Numbered from the stretch's first letter, positions 20,289 to 34,452 are shown. The stretch: 64,000 nt of DNA from Margaritifera margaritifera (GCA_029931535.1 JAQPZY010001164.1:124001-188000); one strand, 5' to 3'. Notes: generated by a model not told the origin, from the letters alone. Translations and numbers: made by a program.

Positions 20289-20352
20289 CATACATCTTTT
20301 TGCTATAATATTTACCCAATTAAATATTCCGTAACTCTTTACATGTATTATA

Positions 20353-20397
<45 letters not shown>

Positions 20398-20780
20398 ACT
20401 CTTGTCCATTATCCCGCTGTCCCATTCCCTTAACATATTTCCTTTAGTACCGCTATGCATAACTTTATCGGAATATAATTTCTTTTGTAAATTTTGTAGA
20501 TGGCGTTGATTTTTCGCCACTCAGAGTTTCCGTCCTTTGTCCCCAGCCTGGAATTCGGTCAAAACATTTTGGTTCTCTGTGCGACCGTTTTCCACTTATG
20601 TATTTTCTTTCTTCTGTTTTGTATCTCTTGTTTGGAGGTTTCCCAATCATTCTAACATGTAGGAGTCAATAATTTGTCTTGGATTTATTTTGTTTCTTTT
20701 CCTGACGAAGAACTGGTTTAGCTCGAAACGTTGTGAAACTGTTGTATTTGCGCCGTTAAAAAATTTCTTATATATATATA
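20289..20780 (+). mobile_element. 3' end of a Penelope-like element
   Basis: Begins at a CATA junction and contains a (TTA)n run (20346-20397). It closes with GACGAAGAACTGG...CTCGAAACGTTG, the typical 3' terminal signature of Penelope-like retroelements. Copy B has the same sequence up to 62466 plus about 1.1 kb of upstream coding remnant, so this one lost its body by deletion. Confidence 0.65.
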
Positions 20781-20919
20781 TAAATTTCCGACTTTTCATT
20801 TAAATCCCTAAAGTGTATTATTTTGCTAATTTATATGATTAACTGTATTAAAATCCACGATTCCCGTATTCTAAAATTATTCTAAAATTACATTTTGCAA
20901 TTTTCTTTTAATTCCAGAT

Positions 20920-21285
20920 TATTAGCAAGCTCGGCCAATCAGATACAAGATAACCTCATTAAGATACATCTACCTCGCTCGTTATCGAATTTGTCCAAGA
21001 TCTCTATGATATAAGCATATATTCCAAGTTTGATCAAAATATAATCATTATAAATACGGTCTCGATAGTGGTACCAAGTTCAACCAATGGCATGCAAGAT
21101 AACCTCATTAGCATGCGTGTATTTCTCTCATTATCGAACTGTTCTGAGAGCTTAATGATATAAGGATATATTCTAAATCTGATTAAAATCGGATCAGAAA
21201 TATCGCCTCCAGAATGGTAAAAAGCAAGTGTTGACGGACGGACGGACGACTCGAGGCCATACCATACTTGGCCTTGTGCAAAAAA
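20920..21285. repeat. further ~130 bp units outside the array
   Basis: Two to three more units of the same family (AAGCTCGGCCAATCAGATAC, ATGATATAAGCATATATTCC) ending in TTGACGGACGGACGGACGAC. They lie beyond the Penelope remnant, so the element inserted into the array. Stretch 21286-21879 shows no gene, only poly-C and poly-A runs. Confidence 0.7.
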
Positions 21286-21879
21286 CTGACTTGCTATTGA
21301 AGTTTCTTCAAAAGACATAAATAATTGCTAGCATGTGAAGGGACATTTGATCACGTCTCATTTTAGGTAAACCCCCAAACTCCGCAAAACTTAATATTTC
21401 CTTTGGACTTGGTGGCTTCCAATGTGTAAGATAAAAACAAAGAAACAAAATCAAATTACAACTTTGTCAAAGGGGTTTTAGTCTTGATAGGTTTCATTGT
21501 ATAAGATAAACAATAAATATTAAACAAGGTAATTTATCGTAGATTGGTTGGTCTTAAACTTAATTTGAAAGTTATGCATTACAGCGAAGACGACTGAGAC
21601 ACCTATGTTCAGTACATATGCAATGCTTTAAAACAGATCATTAATATTATATTCCACGAGTAATATGCAGCGATTTAACAGATTGGTTTTCTGGTCTTTA
21701 TAGGTTTTAACGTACAAGATAAAAACAAGTTTTACTTATCAAGAAAAAAAAATTAAATTCAACCCCCCCCCCCCCCCAAAAAAAAACAACAAACATTACA
21801 CTGAAAGTACATTCAGTTAAGGTTTAATAAAAAAAAATATTCATTAACAAGAATCCCTCAAAGGGACCGGAACCTGTAG

Positions 21880-22045
21880 ATTACCAACGGGGGTGGGGAG
21901 GAGGGGGGCGGACGGGGCGGTTGCCCTGGGCGACAGAGGTCTTGCGGCGCCAAAACAGTGGATACAAATTTGGGCCTCCTATTTTGGCCTTTTGGGCCAT
22001 CATCGTCGCCCCGGGCGCCATTTACCCTTAGTACGCCACTGACAG
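21880..22045 (-). mobile_element. GC-rich hAT-type MITE remnant
   Basis: A strongly GC-rich island (GGGCGGACGGGGCGG; CGCCCCGGGCGCC) in AT-rich surroundings. On the - strand it begins CAGTGGCGTACTAAGGG, the usual terminus of hAT-type non-autonomous elements. The opposite terminus is not clear. Confidence 0.45.
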
Positions 22046-22209
22046 TCACTCTACTGGCCGAAAGAATTTTCAGGAATCCAAAATACGTTACGTTTTTTTT
22101 TTCTTTCTTTTTAACTGCTTTGTACTGAAACCAACATTCAGAATTTTGGTAACAACGACTTTTTAAAAATAGCTTTTTTAAACATGTTTACAAGATACCT
22201 GTAAGTACA

Positions 22210-22293
22210 CTTAAAGATCCGTTATCATGGCTTTGACATTAAACCTGATATCCAAGATCCGTTATCATGGCTTTGACATTGAACCTGATATCA
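22210..22293. repeat. tandem duplication, about 40 bp x 2
   Basis: AAGATCCGTTATCATGGCTT followed by TGACATTRAACCTGATATC occurs twice in a row. Stretch 22294-23049 shows no gene. Confidence 0.85.
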
Positions 22294-23049
22294 TGGAGAG
22301 AAGATCATTGAGCTTGTCTCACATAATATCAAGATATAAAGAAATGCTAAGTTTGGTTAAATCCATAAGTCATATTTTTTGCGGAAAAATACGAAGTTAT
22401 TGAAGTGGTATCAGTCAAAGTATTCTTCACAAGGTGGGTTAATTGATACATATCTATACATACTTATTTGTGTTATTATGCTCACTAGCCAGTACGGCTA
22501 AAATCCTGACTCAAGACCTTTGAAATTAAAATAAAAGTCAGAGTGCATGTTGATTGGAATGCAACTAAGTACAAAGTATGGTCAAACTTCATCAAGTCAC
22601 TGTGTTCATAAGCCTAAAGAAGTACATGCCAGCTATGTCACCAAGGTCAATTAGGTCTGGTTTTCAAAACTCCTTTACAAAAGTCCGGATATGTTAGTGG
22701 TCAGATCTGCACCATTTTTTCAGAACCAAGTAAATATTGCAAGTGTTTTAGTGCAAACTCATTGTGAATGCCTCCATTCATGCAAGAGGAGTTGTGATAA
22801 TTTGCTGTAGGGTTTCATTGCAAACCCTATGTTGGTACTATCATCCGTTCAGGAGAAGTAGCCGTACAAAGAGTCGGTCAGTTAGGCAAAATAACCAGTG
22901 AATAATACATGATAAAGAGACTAAAGAGGGCGTATTATTTTTGCCACAGTCACCAATAATTAAAATTACTCATGTGCTAGATTATATAGGTTCCACTTTT
23001 ATGTGAATGTTTGCAAAATATACTATAAAACAATAATTAATTCTATCTT

Positions 23050-23250
23050 CTGAGGGAGCCGCGATAGCTCAGTTGGTAGAGCATCAGGGTTGAGCCATGG
23101 TAAAACTAAGGATCGCGGGATCGATACCCGCCCAGGCCAGCCCGGGTCAACTGCCTCGGTGTGTCCTTGCAAAAAGCGCGTGGCATTCCTCGGTATGATA
23201 TAGTCAATAATGTATAAAAATTTAAAAGTGCCGTTAAAACCAACAACAAA
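23050..23250 (+). mobile_element. tRNA-derived SINE
   Basis: Has a pol III box A (GATAGCTCAGTTGGTAGAGC) and a box B-like GGGATCGATACCCGCC about 45 bp later, but too long a middle for a real tRNA. It is followed by a non-tRNA body (GTGTCCTTGCAAAAAGCGCG). The remaining stretch to 24159 has an uninterrupted - strand frame (23599-24000) that I cannot match to anything. Confidence 0.7.
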
Positions 23251-24159
23251 GCTTATTTTGTGTTTCATATCTGAGTACGCTTTATCATAATGAGAACAAA
23301 TTGTATTTCGTACTTTCGCTTCCGTTACTGCAGTAGTCACGTATTTATCAACAGACATGCACGTATTAGTCTTTCTTGATAGCACAAGAATTCGTCTCCA
23401 GAGCAGATTGTTAAGAAAAAATAAATGCAAATTGTAGACACTTACTACTATAAATCTTGTTCGTTTCCCTTCAATATCCTATTCACAAAATCACCCAGAA
23501 TATTCCTAATAGCATACGTGTCTCACCGTCTGATCGTATGCTTCCAGTTCTTGCGACGACTATAACCTGATTACATGATCCACATACAGTTTGATAGGTC
23601 AGTCCGAACATCGCTCGGCGTTTTCCGTCAAGTCGGGAAAAGAACCTCGGGTGAGTTGTAGGAATACACATGCGTTAGATGGGTTTGGTGATTCGTCTCT
23701 GGCGGAATGTACCAGATATGTTGCGACAGAAAAGTCCGACAATAATTCTGTTGTGACTTTGTTATATACCGCAGCCGTATTGTGCCACAGTGAACAACAG
23801 TAGTTCCAAATATAGTTATCGCGGCGAATTATATCAGAGGTTTTCTCTCTACTTGACGTAAAAGGCCGAGGATGTTCTGATTGTTTGATAAATTGTGCCC
23901 ATCTAATCGTCTGGAAGTACTGAGGGTCAAACATTTGTTTACTCAAGTTCAAGTTCACGTAATCGTAATTTAAAGTCGGTGCATACAACATATAAAACAC
24001 TTTTGAGCTTAACCTATTGACTATTTAAAACAATAGCATTCAGAACTATTCATACAACAAGAAAAAATTCAAACAAACATTATAAGCAATCAATACAGTG
24101 GTACACACATTAGTACATAACTGTGCATAACATTATGAGTACATACGTAGACAAAAGAA

Positions 24160-24920
24160 GTATAGTGGGGAGATAAGGGGCATAAGAGGAATTAACATTA
24201 GGTAATGCTAAACCTATGGAAATTTCCAAATGGGCCTCTATGGGGCATACAGGGAATTTATTATAGAAGAGTCTCTATGGGGCATAAGGGAGAATTAATA
24301 TTAGCGAAAAATTATTGGGCATAAGGGAAACTTGACATTGGTGAGTCTCTATGGGTCATAATGGGAATTTGACATTCGTGGGCCTCAATGATGTATATTG
24401 GGAATTTAACAGTAGGACTCTATGTTCATAAATGTATATGGACAAGGTGAAATGTAATGTTAAAACTAAATGTACTAATCAATACGCCGTTTTGAGTGAT
24501 ACACAGTAATCTACTATTAAACACCCATACCATAAACAATAAAACCAGTTATCTACTATCCAACATCAACACTATACCATCAACACACCGTTTGAAAGTG
24601 ACCAACACTTAGTCATCTACGATCCATTACACATTTACTATTCAACACCACATTTACTAATGACCAACACGCACTCAACTACACAAGGATTTAAAATAAG
24701 GGGTATAAAATAGAATTTAAACCCCTAATAAACAAAACTAACTTCTCTATCCCCCTATAACTTCCCTATTTTCCCCTTATAAACCAAGTAAAACTACTAT
24801 TCCCTATAATTTCCCTACCGTCCCCTTTTAAACAAAACTACCATCGCCTACCATTCTCATAATTCCTACAACCCTAGCAATACTCTCATACGTGGAATGA
24901 AAAGGAGAGAAAAGTGTAGG
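24160..24920 (+). repeat. inverted repeat family, left arm
   Basis: Shares words in reverse complement with 39140-39860: GAAATGTAATGTTAAAACTA, ACCAACAC...CATCTAC and TTTAAACAAAACTACC...CCTAGCA. Internally it has loose ~60 bp units with TATGGGGCATA and GGGAATTTAA. No coding potential is seen. Confidence 0.6.
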
Positions 24921-25081
24921 CGTGCTCACACATAGACAAAACATATTTATATCTTCTCATACATGGAGTGAAAGGAAAAGTCAGTTTCTTCACTAGAACG
25001 TGTATTACTGCAACAGTACAAGTCAAGTTCTTCATTAACATGTTTATTGAAGAAACTGACTTTTATGTATATATGCTTGTC

Positions 25082-25082
25082 T

Positions 25083-25146
<64 letters not shown>
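25082..25146. repeat. (TA)n microsatellite
   Basis: Pure TA run directly next to the tail of a SINE. Confidence 0.95.
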
Positions 25147-25151
<5 letters not shown>

Positions 25152-25310
25152 TCATACAGGTTAGATAATTTTTAATTCGTACTCTACGGAGATTCGAACC
25201 CGGATCCGCGAGTTACGGTACCCATCTCCTTGCCTGTAAGCACCAACCCCTATACCAGCTCGACCATGCACACATCACCAAAAATGATGCTACAAAGTCG
25301 CTAGTATAGG
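25147..25310 (-). mobile_element. tRNA-derived SINE (minus copy)
   Basis: On the - strand: GAGCTGGTATAGGGGTTGGT (box A region), then GGGTTCGAATCTCCGTAGAG (box B), then an AATTAAAAATTATCTAACC tail. The same element is on + at 30860-31015, including the leading CATCATTTTTGGTGATGTG. Confidence 0.75.
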
Positions 25311-25494
25311 CATTCGTGCGTAGCAGACATACCCGTATGTCGACCCAGTGATTAGTTCTGATCTAAGTACACAGTCACTCCGGATTCCTACGACAGAAAT
25401 GAAATCAAGTTATATAGAGGTAAATGGAGGTATATAGAGATTATATATATATGTGTGTGTGTTCCTTTGTATGAGGGCCTCAAGGTACATACAT

Positions 25495-25565
25495 ACATAA
25501 GCGACGGCAGATCTGGGTCTGTGCAGCTTGCAGTTGAACTCGACTTATAAGCGAGTATATAGAGT
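25495..25565. mobile_element. half of a double-hairpin MITE
   Basis: CGACGGCAGATCTGGGTCTG followed by GCAGTTGAACTCGACTTATA and AGCGAGTAT: one arm and one terminus of the MITE family at 13493-13705. Confidence 0.6.
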
Positions 25566-25727
25566 AGCTTAGCTAAAGTTATTTTGCTGTCTTGTAATAT
25601 CTAAAAGTATCTTGCCATTGTTTCCTTGCTTTACTCGATGGAGTTTATGCTCAAAGTTACTGTTTAATAATATTGCTACTCCCCTTGCTTGGCTAGTAAA
25701 ATAATTCATTGCTACTCCTCTTTATTC

Positions 25728-25921
25728 ACACATACATACATACATACATACATACATACATACATACATACATACATACATACATACATACATACATACA
25801 TACATACATACATACATACATACGTACGTACGTACGTACGTACGTACATACATACATACATACATACATACATACATACATACATACATACATACATACA
25901 TACATACATACATACATACAT
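25728..25921. repeat. (CATA)n microsatellite with a CGTA core
   Basis: About 48 tetranucleotide units. The centre (25821-25846) is switched to TACG/CGTA units, creating ACGT palindromes. Long reading frames in it are artefacts of the repeat. Confidence 0.95.
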
Positions 25922-26009
25922 CTTGAGACAATCATAGTACTTCGATCAATTACCTTTTGTATATGAAGAAAGTTATATTATTTAGATTTTTCGCCTTATA
26001 TCTATGCCC

Positions 26010-26640
26010 TCATGTCGTAGAAGATTTCAGATTTAATGGGTTCTCTGTCTCCTTGGCCTTTCCGTAAATCTTTCCATAGAAGGACAATGCCGATTCAATA
26101 CTCTCATGCTCTCTCAGTCTATTTATCTGTCCCAGATTCAAACTTGTAATATCATCAGTCACTGATATTTCATGTCCCCAATTTGAGATCGAATATTCCT
26201 TGACCCTCCTTCTTTTCCAAATGATATCATGCCTAGTCTCCTTGCACATGAATTTAATGATCACTGGTCGCTGGCCAACCCAATTGGTGGGGATACGGTA
26301 TATGGCAAGGATCTCATATGGGTCAGTATCAATTAACTCGGACTCCCTAACAATACTCGTGTGAATCTTCTCTCACCCCTTAAAAGTTTAAATTATTTTT
26401 CCTACTGCACTGGGTAGTTACATTACTCACAGGTGTCTTTGTTCATCTGACTACTTCACTGTACTGGGTAGTTACACTGCTCTCAATACGGGTGTTTTTG
26501 GCCATCTGACTACTCCCCTGTAGTTCAATTTTAAGGTCTTCTATTTCTTGTTTTATGTTTGCCCACCACTTCCTTAATTTACTACATGCGCCTATTTTTA
26601 AATTATTTTCTAAACTGCCCAAATTCTCCGACAAGAGCTG
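26010..26640 (-). pseudogene. LINE ORF1-like remnant
   Basis: On the - strand a C-terminal block reads ESELIDTDPYEILAIYRIP, then RPVIIKFMCKETRHDIIWKR, ITSLNLGQINRLREHESIES and SFYGKIYGKAKE. The layout (a short motif, then IIKF...R, then SLN...L...R...GK) is that of the RRM-like and C-terminal domains of non-LTR ORF1 RNA-binding proteins. Upstream, 26443-26634 carries a helical, coiled-coil-like stretch in another frame. A reverse transcriptase partner is not found nearby. It is a truncated retroelement copy. Confidence 0.5.
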
Positions 26641-27093
26641 TTGAGTTCGTGGTCATAATAAAGATGTCTTAAACACTCTTCTTTGTCTATCGTCTCCGAT
26701 GGAGTTGTGTACTATTGGTACATCATTTAAAACGTTACAAAATATTAAAAAACACTTTTTCCTTGTTGGAAGTACTCGTTTGAAACTGAGATATTGTTGG
26801 TTTTTTTTCTTTAAAAACCCTGCTGAGAGGTAGTCTTACTGAATGCCAGTACAGGTAAACATTGAAGATACTATAAGGGTATATTATGTATGAAATTAGT
26901 ATGTTGTGACAGTAGTAATATAGCAAGAGGCCAAGGTCACTATTAAAGTCAAACAGTTGTCATCTATAGTTCAATCTTGGTAGAACATTTTTTGATTATG
27001 CCACATGACTAGCATATTAATTAATTTCATCGACATAATTTAGGCGATTATGTTTCTGATGAGTAGTAGCAACTTAACTTCTGTTTGATTGCT

Positions 27094-27095
<2 letters not shown>
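26641..27095. other. no gene seen
   Basis: AT-rich DNA without recognisable coding or repeat content. Confidence 0.5.

Positions 27096-27097
<2 letters not shown>

Positions 27098-27184
<87 letters not shown>
27098..27184. repeat. (GA)n microsatellite
   Basis: Pure GA run of about 43 units. Confidence 0.95.
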
Positions 27185-27189
<5 letters not shown>

Positions 27190-28396
27190 GGGCACAGACC
27201 AAGAGTTAGCTCTGATTGAACACAAGAAACATCTTATCAGGGCATTTCATCCGAAACAGATGCTTGTAAAGTACCATTAGAAAAGGTGCAAAATCAGGAA
27301 TTTACATTCAACAGCAGCAAAAACTGGCAGTGAAACTTAATGCATAAGGTAAATTATGAATCTGGCTTATTTAATCTAAAAATGTTCAGGACATGTTACA
27401 AAAGATATATTTTCTACTAGCAATATCAACTAGGAAATACTGGAAACTGAAATCAATAATTCTTTTAAATAAGATGAACAGTCTTGTCAGACATGCCCAA
27501 AATGGCTATTACCATGTGACACAAAGTGCAACTCGAAGCAGCAATTCCTCGCTTCCTTATATCTTTTGTGTGCCTGAGTAGAATGTTTCCTTTGACTTTC
27601 TTACCACAATTAAAAACAAAAAAATATAAAACTAAAATTCTTGTAACTTAATATATCTGTTGTGCATATACAGTAATATATATGCCAACTTTTTAAATAT
27701 ATCATGCAATGAACTAAACTTGAGGTAAACCTTGACAGCATTTATATAGCATTTAATATGTTTTTAGCTTGTACCCATGATTGCTCTTTTTAACTGTGAC
27801 TGGTTTTAGATGGTACTCTGAAATGTATTTCTGGCTATATCAATTGTTTCCTCTCAAAGATCACGATAAACCTTCTATTTATAATTAATGTAGAGAGAGA
27901 TACCTAAGCATTATTGTACTTTAAAATTGAAATTCAACTGTCAAGTCTGCTTTATATTTTTATGCAATCTCAAGAATAATGTACATCACTCTAGACAACG
28001 ATAGTTATCTTAATAAGATTAATTTTCGTATAGAAGCGAATCATATGAAGTGTCCAAATTGTCTGCCTTGACAAAATAAAACCTACAATGCAAATTATAT
28101 ACTGCTTTTTAAATGTTAGCATTAAAGATTGCAACGTTTTTTAAGCTAGACTCAAGACAGCGATGTCTTAAAAAGATTTAAACTGGTCACCAAATGGAAG
28201 TAAACAGTCGCACAAACTGACAACCATTGCTATTGTATAAAGACTTCTTTTCAATGTGGAAACATTAGTGCACTGTGTTAATAGATTAGGAATGTAACAA
28301 AGTCATTACATCATAGCTAGTTCATTTAGTAATTAAAACGTTACCTTTTATTGGCACAATATTGCCTTTAATGTGCCGAGGTGCCGTTAAACACTA
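27185..28396. other. no gene seen
   Basis: AT-rich intergenic or intronic DNA. A short (CATA)n run follows at 28397-28427. Confidence 0.5.
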
Positions 28397-28439
28397 ATAC
28401 ATACATACATACATACATACATACATCATTTATTATTTT

Positions 28440-29790
28440 ACAGACTCAACTATGCAATATAGTGATATTAATAGACTGACTTGGATGATTCAGTCTTCAA
28501 GAGTCGCTAAGTAATATAGTAATATTGCTGCAATGAGTTTGGAAATCGGAAATTTGTAATATTACTATGAACTTGATCAAACAATCAGTGGCGAACAATG
28601 TCATCTCTGTAGTGTAGTAACATTACCACATGCTCTCACTACATCACAACTAATTCACTGTATCAAAGACTTGCAAACTTAACTAGGCAATATAGTAATA
28701 TAACTGCACTGATTTTGTTGATCAGAAGTATAGTAATATTGTTACGACTGAGTTTGCTACACATTTGTCATAAAGAATAATTTACATACTGGCTGAATGT
28801 TGCATAACTCATTGTTGCATTCAGTGCAAAGATATAGGATAAATTAGCCATTTTCTCTCTCTTCTGTTCTTTATGTCAGTTAGGAACTGATAATACATGT
28901 TAGTGTTACAAAATCAGTCAGCCGACTTTCTTTTGTCATTCTTTATGTTACTCAAATACAGATAATATCTTATATGTAACACAAGAGAAGCATTAGCTCT
29001 ATCTCAGGATAATGTGTATTTTTTGCTACCTGTAGACTTATGAATATGTTAAGTAATTGCCGTTTGTTACCAAGGGTTACATGAATCGCCCCTTTGCTAT
29101 GTCCATTTTTGGTAACGTTCAGCATATTACAGATAGAGGAATCTACATAAAGGATTATCGGGAGGCAGACTAGCAAGATTATGTCTGCATCCTAATGAAA
29201 TTCTTTCATTCTTTGTAAATTCTAGATTTCGTATATATTGTTCTTTCGATCTAATAAAACATAATTATGTCTCCGTTTCGAAATTACTCTTCTCTTCATT
29301 ACAAATAGCATTAGGCCTGGTCACCTCTCGTCTCCCAGCAAAAATGTTTAAACCTGTTCAATTCCCTCAAAAGAATGAGACCATTCCAGTCGCTGTAACG
29401 AAGAGGAACAACACATTATATCATCATAATATCACTATATGTCTGTGATACGAACAAATAATTGGTGCCCTGAATGGGCACCAATTATATTGTTGAAATG
29501 TAGTAACATTGCGACATTATGTTTGAAGTCATGAATGTAGCAATGTCAGCACATTGCCAAAATGTCATATCCTTAGTACTATGGACTCCATTCGGTAATA
29601 TAGTAACAATACTTTGCTGTTTATCTGCAAGCTTCACTGAATTTTTGTTTCTTCTACATAGAAATCTTTGTACTATAGCAACATTACTACATTAGTTTTC
29701 ACAGAAAGAATATAGTAATTTCACTAAATCACACATCATCTTGAGTGTAAATAGTGATCGTAGCACTATAGTAACACTATAGTAAGTTAA
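28440..29790. repeat. diffuse repeats of an ATAGTAATATT/ATAGTAACATTAC word
   Basis: The core TAGTAAyATT recurs about every 60-120 bp on both strands in variants such as GCAATATAGTAATATAACTG and TGTAGTAACATTGCGAC. The spacing is irregular, so this may be an old decayed tandem array. No coding potential is seen. Confidence 0.5.
29458..29488. repeat. perfect 13 bp inverted repeat, 5-nt loop
   Basis: ATAATTGGTGCCC-TGAAT-GGGCACCAATTAT. No T-run or gene end is nearby to make it a terminator. Confidence 0.8.
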
Positions 29791-30111
29791 GGAAATGAAG
29801 ATGAAGTAATGTTATTAAAACAGATTACAAATCATTCATGATATTTCTGTCATTTTATTTATAGGATTTCATTTATACCAGCAATGTAGAACAGTTTCAA
29901 GAATTACAACATTGGATTGTAAATGTCATTTTTTAAACAGGATTGGAGATAATGAGTATAGGAATAATACTATGAGAAATATGTTTGGTCTGTGAGCTAG
30001 ACCATTTTTGTAAGTAGTAATCATATTACAAAGGAAATGTGAGGTTGAAACACATAATAAGGAGAACTCAGAATTTCCCTTATTATTCTTCTAACACAAA
30101 ATATAACTTAC

Positions 30112-30262
30112 TAGTTCCTGCTTGTGAGTATGCAGTAGGTAATCGTGACTGCATTGCCATGATTACTTCAGATGTGGCTCTCAACTCTTCTGATATCTTG
30201 GTACTGGAGAGGTCTGGGTTGTTATCCATGAATGCCTTCATTGTTGCGATAACCTGTGCATA
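30112..30262 (-). CDS. orphan exon, possibly of the CXorf38-like gene
   Basis: Acceptor TATTTCAG and a perfect GTAAGT donor (starting at 30111) bracket 151 bp. Only the phase-0 frame is open. It encodes YAQVIATMKAFMDNNPDLSS and then SEELRATSEVIMAMQSRL, a helical segment. The V...MK-F--NNPDLS pattern resembles a region near the C-terminus of CXorf38. It lies downstream (in the - sense) of copy B exons 1 and 2 at 57.7 and 56.1 kb, so it could be a later exon of that gene, separated by mobile-element insertions. The link is an inference; strand and phase agree. Confidence 0.4.
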
Positions 30263-30716
30263 CTGAAATAGTAAAGAACATTCATATACAACTTAAATCT
30301 AATTATTTTATCTCCTCTTATAATCAACAGACTACGTGAAATATCATCCATGTTACAGGATCACACTTAACCAGTTCACTATGCTCATGTAAATAATGTT
30401 CATTAATATAAAATAAATTTAAATATTATTTACACAGCTCACAATGGCCTTATCAAACGAGTGCGTCAAATAACATAGTTCACATAACGGAATTGGAATT
30501 CATACTATTATATTTTTATAGTCACCAAGCCATCATAGTAAATGATACCATTGATACACAGCATGAACAAGATGGCAGAAGTACCCACATTTTCTCCATC
30601 AGATTGATAGAATCTTCCCTGTATATGCGCCTGGTAGGATAGTGGTAAAAGCTAACCCTGGGGAGAACGTTGAGAACAAGATTTGTTCCAAGGACCAACA
30701 AAGAAATCACGTGTCA
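30263..30716. other. no gene seen
   Basis: AT-rich, intron-like DNA before a microsatellite. Confidence 0.5.
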
Positions 30717-30842
30717 TGTATGTACATACATACATACATACATACATACATACATACATACATACATACATACATACATACATACATACATACATACATA
30801 CATACATACATACATACATACATACATACATACATACATACA
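30717..30842. repeat. (CATA)n microsatellite
   Basis: About 31 uninterrupted units, next to the SINE copy that follows. Confidence 0.95.
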
Positions 30843-30859
30843 ATTCTTTAACCTGTATG

Positions 30860-31015
30860 ATAACTTTGTATCATCATTTTTTGGTGATGTGTTCATGATC
30901 GAGATGGTATAGGGGTTGGTGCTTACAGCCAAGGCGATGGGTGCCGTAACCTACGGGCCTGGGTTCGAATCTCCGTAGAGTACAAATTAAAATTCTCTAA
31001 CATGTATGATAATAT
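30860..31015 (+). mobile_element. tRNA-derived SINE (plus copy)
   Basis: TCATCATTTTTTGGTGATG, then GAGATGGTATAGGGGTTGGT (box A) and GGGTTCGAATCTCCGTAGAG (box B). The word TAACcTGTATGATAA occurs just before (30850) and, with one change, just after (about 30998), which may be the target duplication or part of the tail. It is the same family as 25147-25310 in opposite orientation. Confidence 0.75.
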
Positions 31016-31109
31016 GATTTATTTATATTTAAACATTCTGTTAATGTTATCAAGCATTCTCCTGTCAGATCCAGGGATAGCACTTTCTGCTTTGTTTGGT
31101 GTATATTTG

Positions 31110-33599
<2,490 letters not shown>

Positions 33600-34035
33600 A
33601 AGTGTTTCAATTATTCCACCTTTCTTAGTAAAGAGTCTGGTAATGTTGTATTCAACTTTGATGCAGGAAACCTCAATTAAAGATCACATTGACATGCACA
33701 TGGCACTCGATCAGAACACGTCTATTCATTTTCTTGAGTACTTTGCCAAACTGATTGTTGCAAACAGTTGAAATCATTTTGACGAGATGTCGAGCATTAA
33801 AATAATATCCTGCAGGAATTTCTCATGTCATAGATAGTTTAATCGCTAGTGCTGGTTATTTTCTTTTGCAACAGCCAAGATTATTTTTGTTTAAGTGCTC
33901 ATGGAATTGTTTGTTGAATATTTCTACACTGAAAGTGGTTTGATCTGCTGCAATGCGTAAAACTTGAATGGGATGAATAATTTCTACCAACGCCACTTCC
34001 TAACGAGCTTTGTAGCTGTAGTCTCAGAATTTTCA
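33600..34035 (-). pseudogene. minor capsid (penton-like) remnant of the second Polinton
   Basis: One - strand frame reads EVALVEIIHPIQVLRIAADQ, closely matching the block at about 4111-4190. Further down are IPAGYYFNARHLVKMI and QFGKVLKK, matching IPEGYYFSAQHLVETI and QFGKALEK. A VEYN and a LLRK trace mark the C-terminal part, with stops in between. The N-terminal ~35 residues are missing because the sequence is joined directly to an integrase fragment at about 34035-34045. Confidence 0.75.
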
Positions 34036-34039
34036 GTGA

Positions 34040-34452
34040 TGAGAAAATGAATGTGTCCTTTTTTCTATTCGTTTTGAAAAGCTTGATACAGAAATTCTGT
34101 GAATTTTCTGTTTGTCATCGCGGAGGGTGTTGACCATTTTCTTTGAAGACAATTTTGAAGCTCACGCTAACTTTAAACTCTTTTTAAACATCAAAGAATC
34201 TACCCAAGCCGATTTTTAAAACACATCAATGACACTAAACAATTAATTGTAACCTTGATTGTACGAAACTAAATGAGACATCTGTTAAGTCTGCGTGTCA
34301 TTGATGATCAATTCCTGTTCCTCTGATTTGACTTCTTTTTTCTTGTAACCATTGTCTTACATCTTGCTGATATAAACTTTTGAGTTTGGTTTTAGCTGCA
34401 CGATACAATTTGTTCATTTCTCCATAGCCAGCTGCATAATTTGGAGTATGAA
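34040..34452 (-). pseudogene. integrase remnant of the second Polinton
   Basis: Begins inside the N-terminal region (AAGYGEMNKLYRAAKTKLKS, then VRQWLQEKR) directly behind the truncated core-like gene. At the first catalytic site the Trp codon is a TGA, followed by HADLTDVS in frame. There is therefore no frameshift where the first Polinton has one. After decayed sequence come FTEFLYQAFQNE and HIHFLITENSET, and then the fragment ends at the join with the minor capsid gene. The Glu of the catalytic triad and the chromodomain are lost. Confidence 0.75.

Larger units (their letters stand above)
9845..20290 (+). repeat. large direct duplication, copy A
   Basis: Collinear with 50879-61180 (copy B) in the same orientation. 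Shared content in order: GTT-rich start, invertebrate repeat units, dead PolB, double-hairpin MITEs, short SINE-like insert, CXorf38-like exons 2 and 1, and the tandem ~130 bp unit array. Identity by eye is roughly 90-97% depending on region. Copy A differs by a replaced segment at 10465-11590, by a missing 956 bp at 14887-14891, and by a missing ~1.1 kb at 20289-20292. The flanks outside the block are unrelated to those of copy B. Confidence 0.9.

Noticed and set aside
23050..23140. tRNA gene
   Set aside because: Box A and box B are present, but the segment between them is too long and gives no sensible cloverleaf; the SINE body continues after it. The same applies to 25147-25310 and 30860-31015.
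23599..24000. 133-codon minus-strand frame
   Set aside because: No recognisable motif, no good splice sites or start context, and no counterpart elsewhere in the window.
25689..25966. Several 60-85 codon frames encoding HTYIHTYI or VCMYVCMY repeats
   Set aside because: They arise from the (CATA)n microsatellite; the same happens at 30642-30932 and in the other dinucleotide and tetranucleotide runs.
30039..30266. Plus-strand 75-codon frame
   Set aside because: It overlaps the better-supported minus-strand exon 30112-30262, which has both splice sites.
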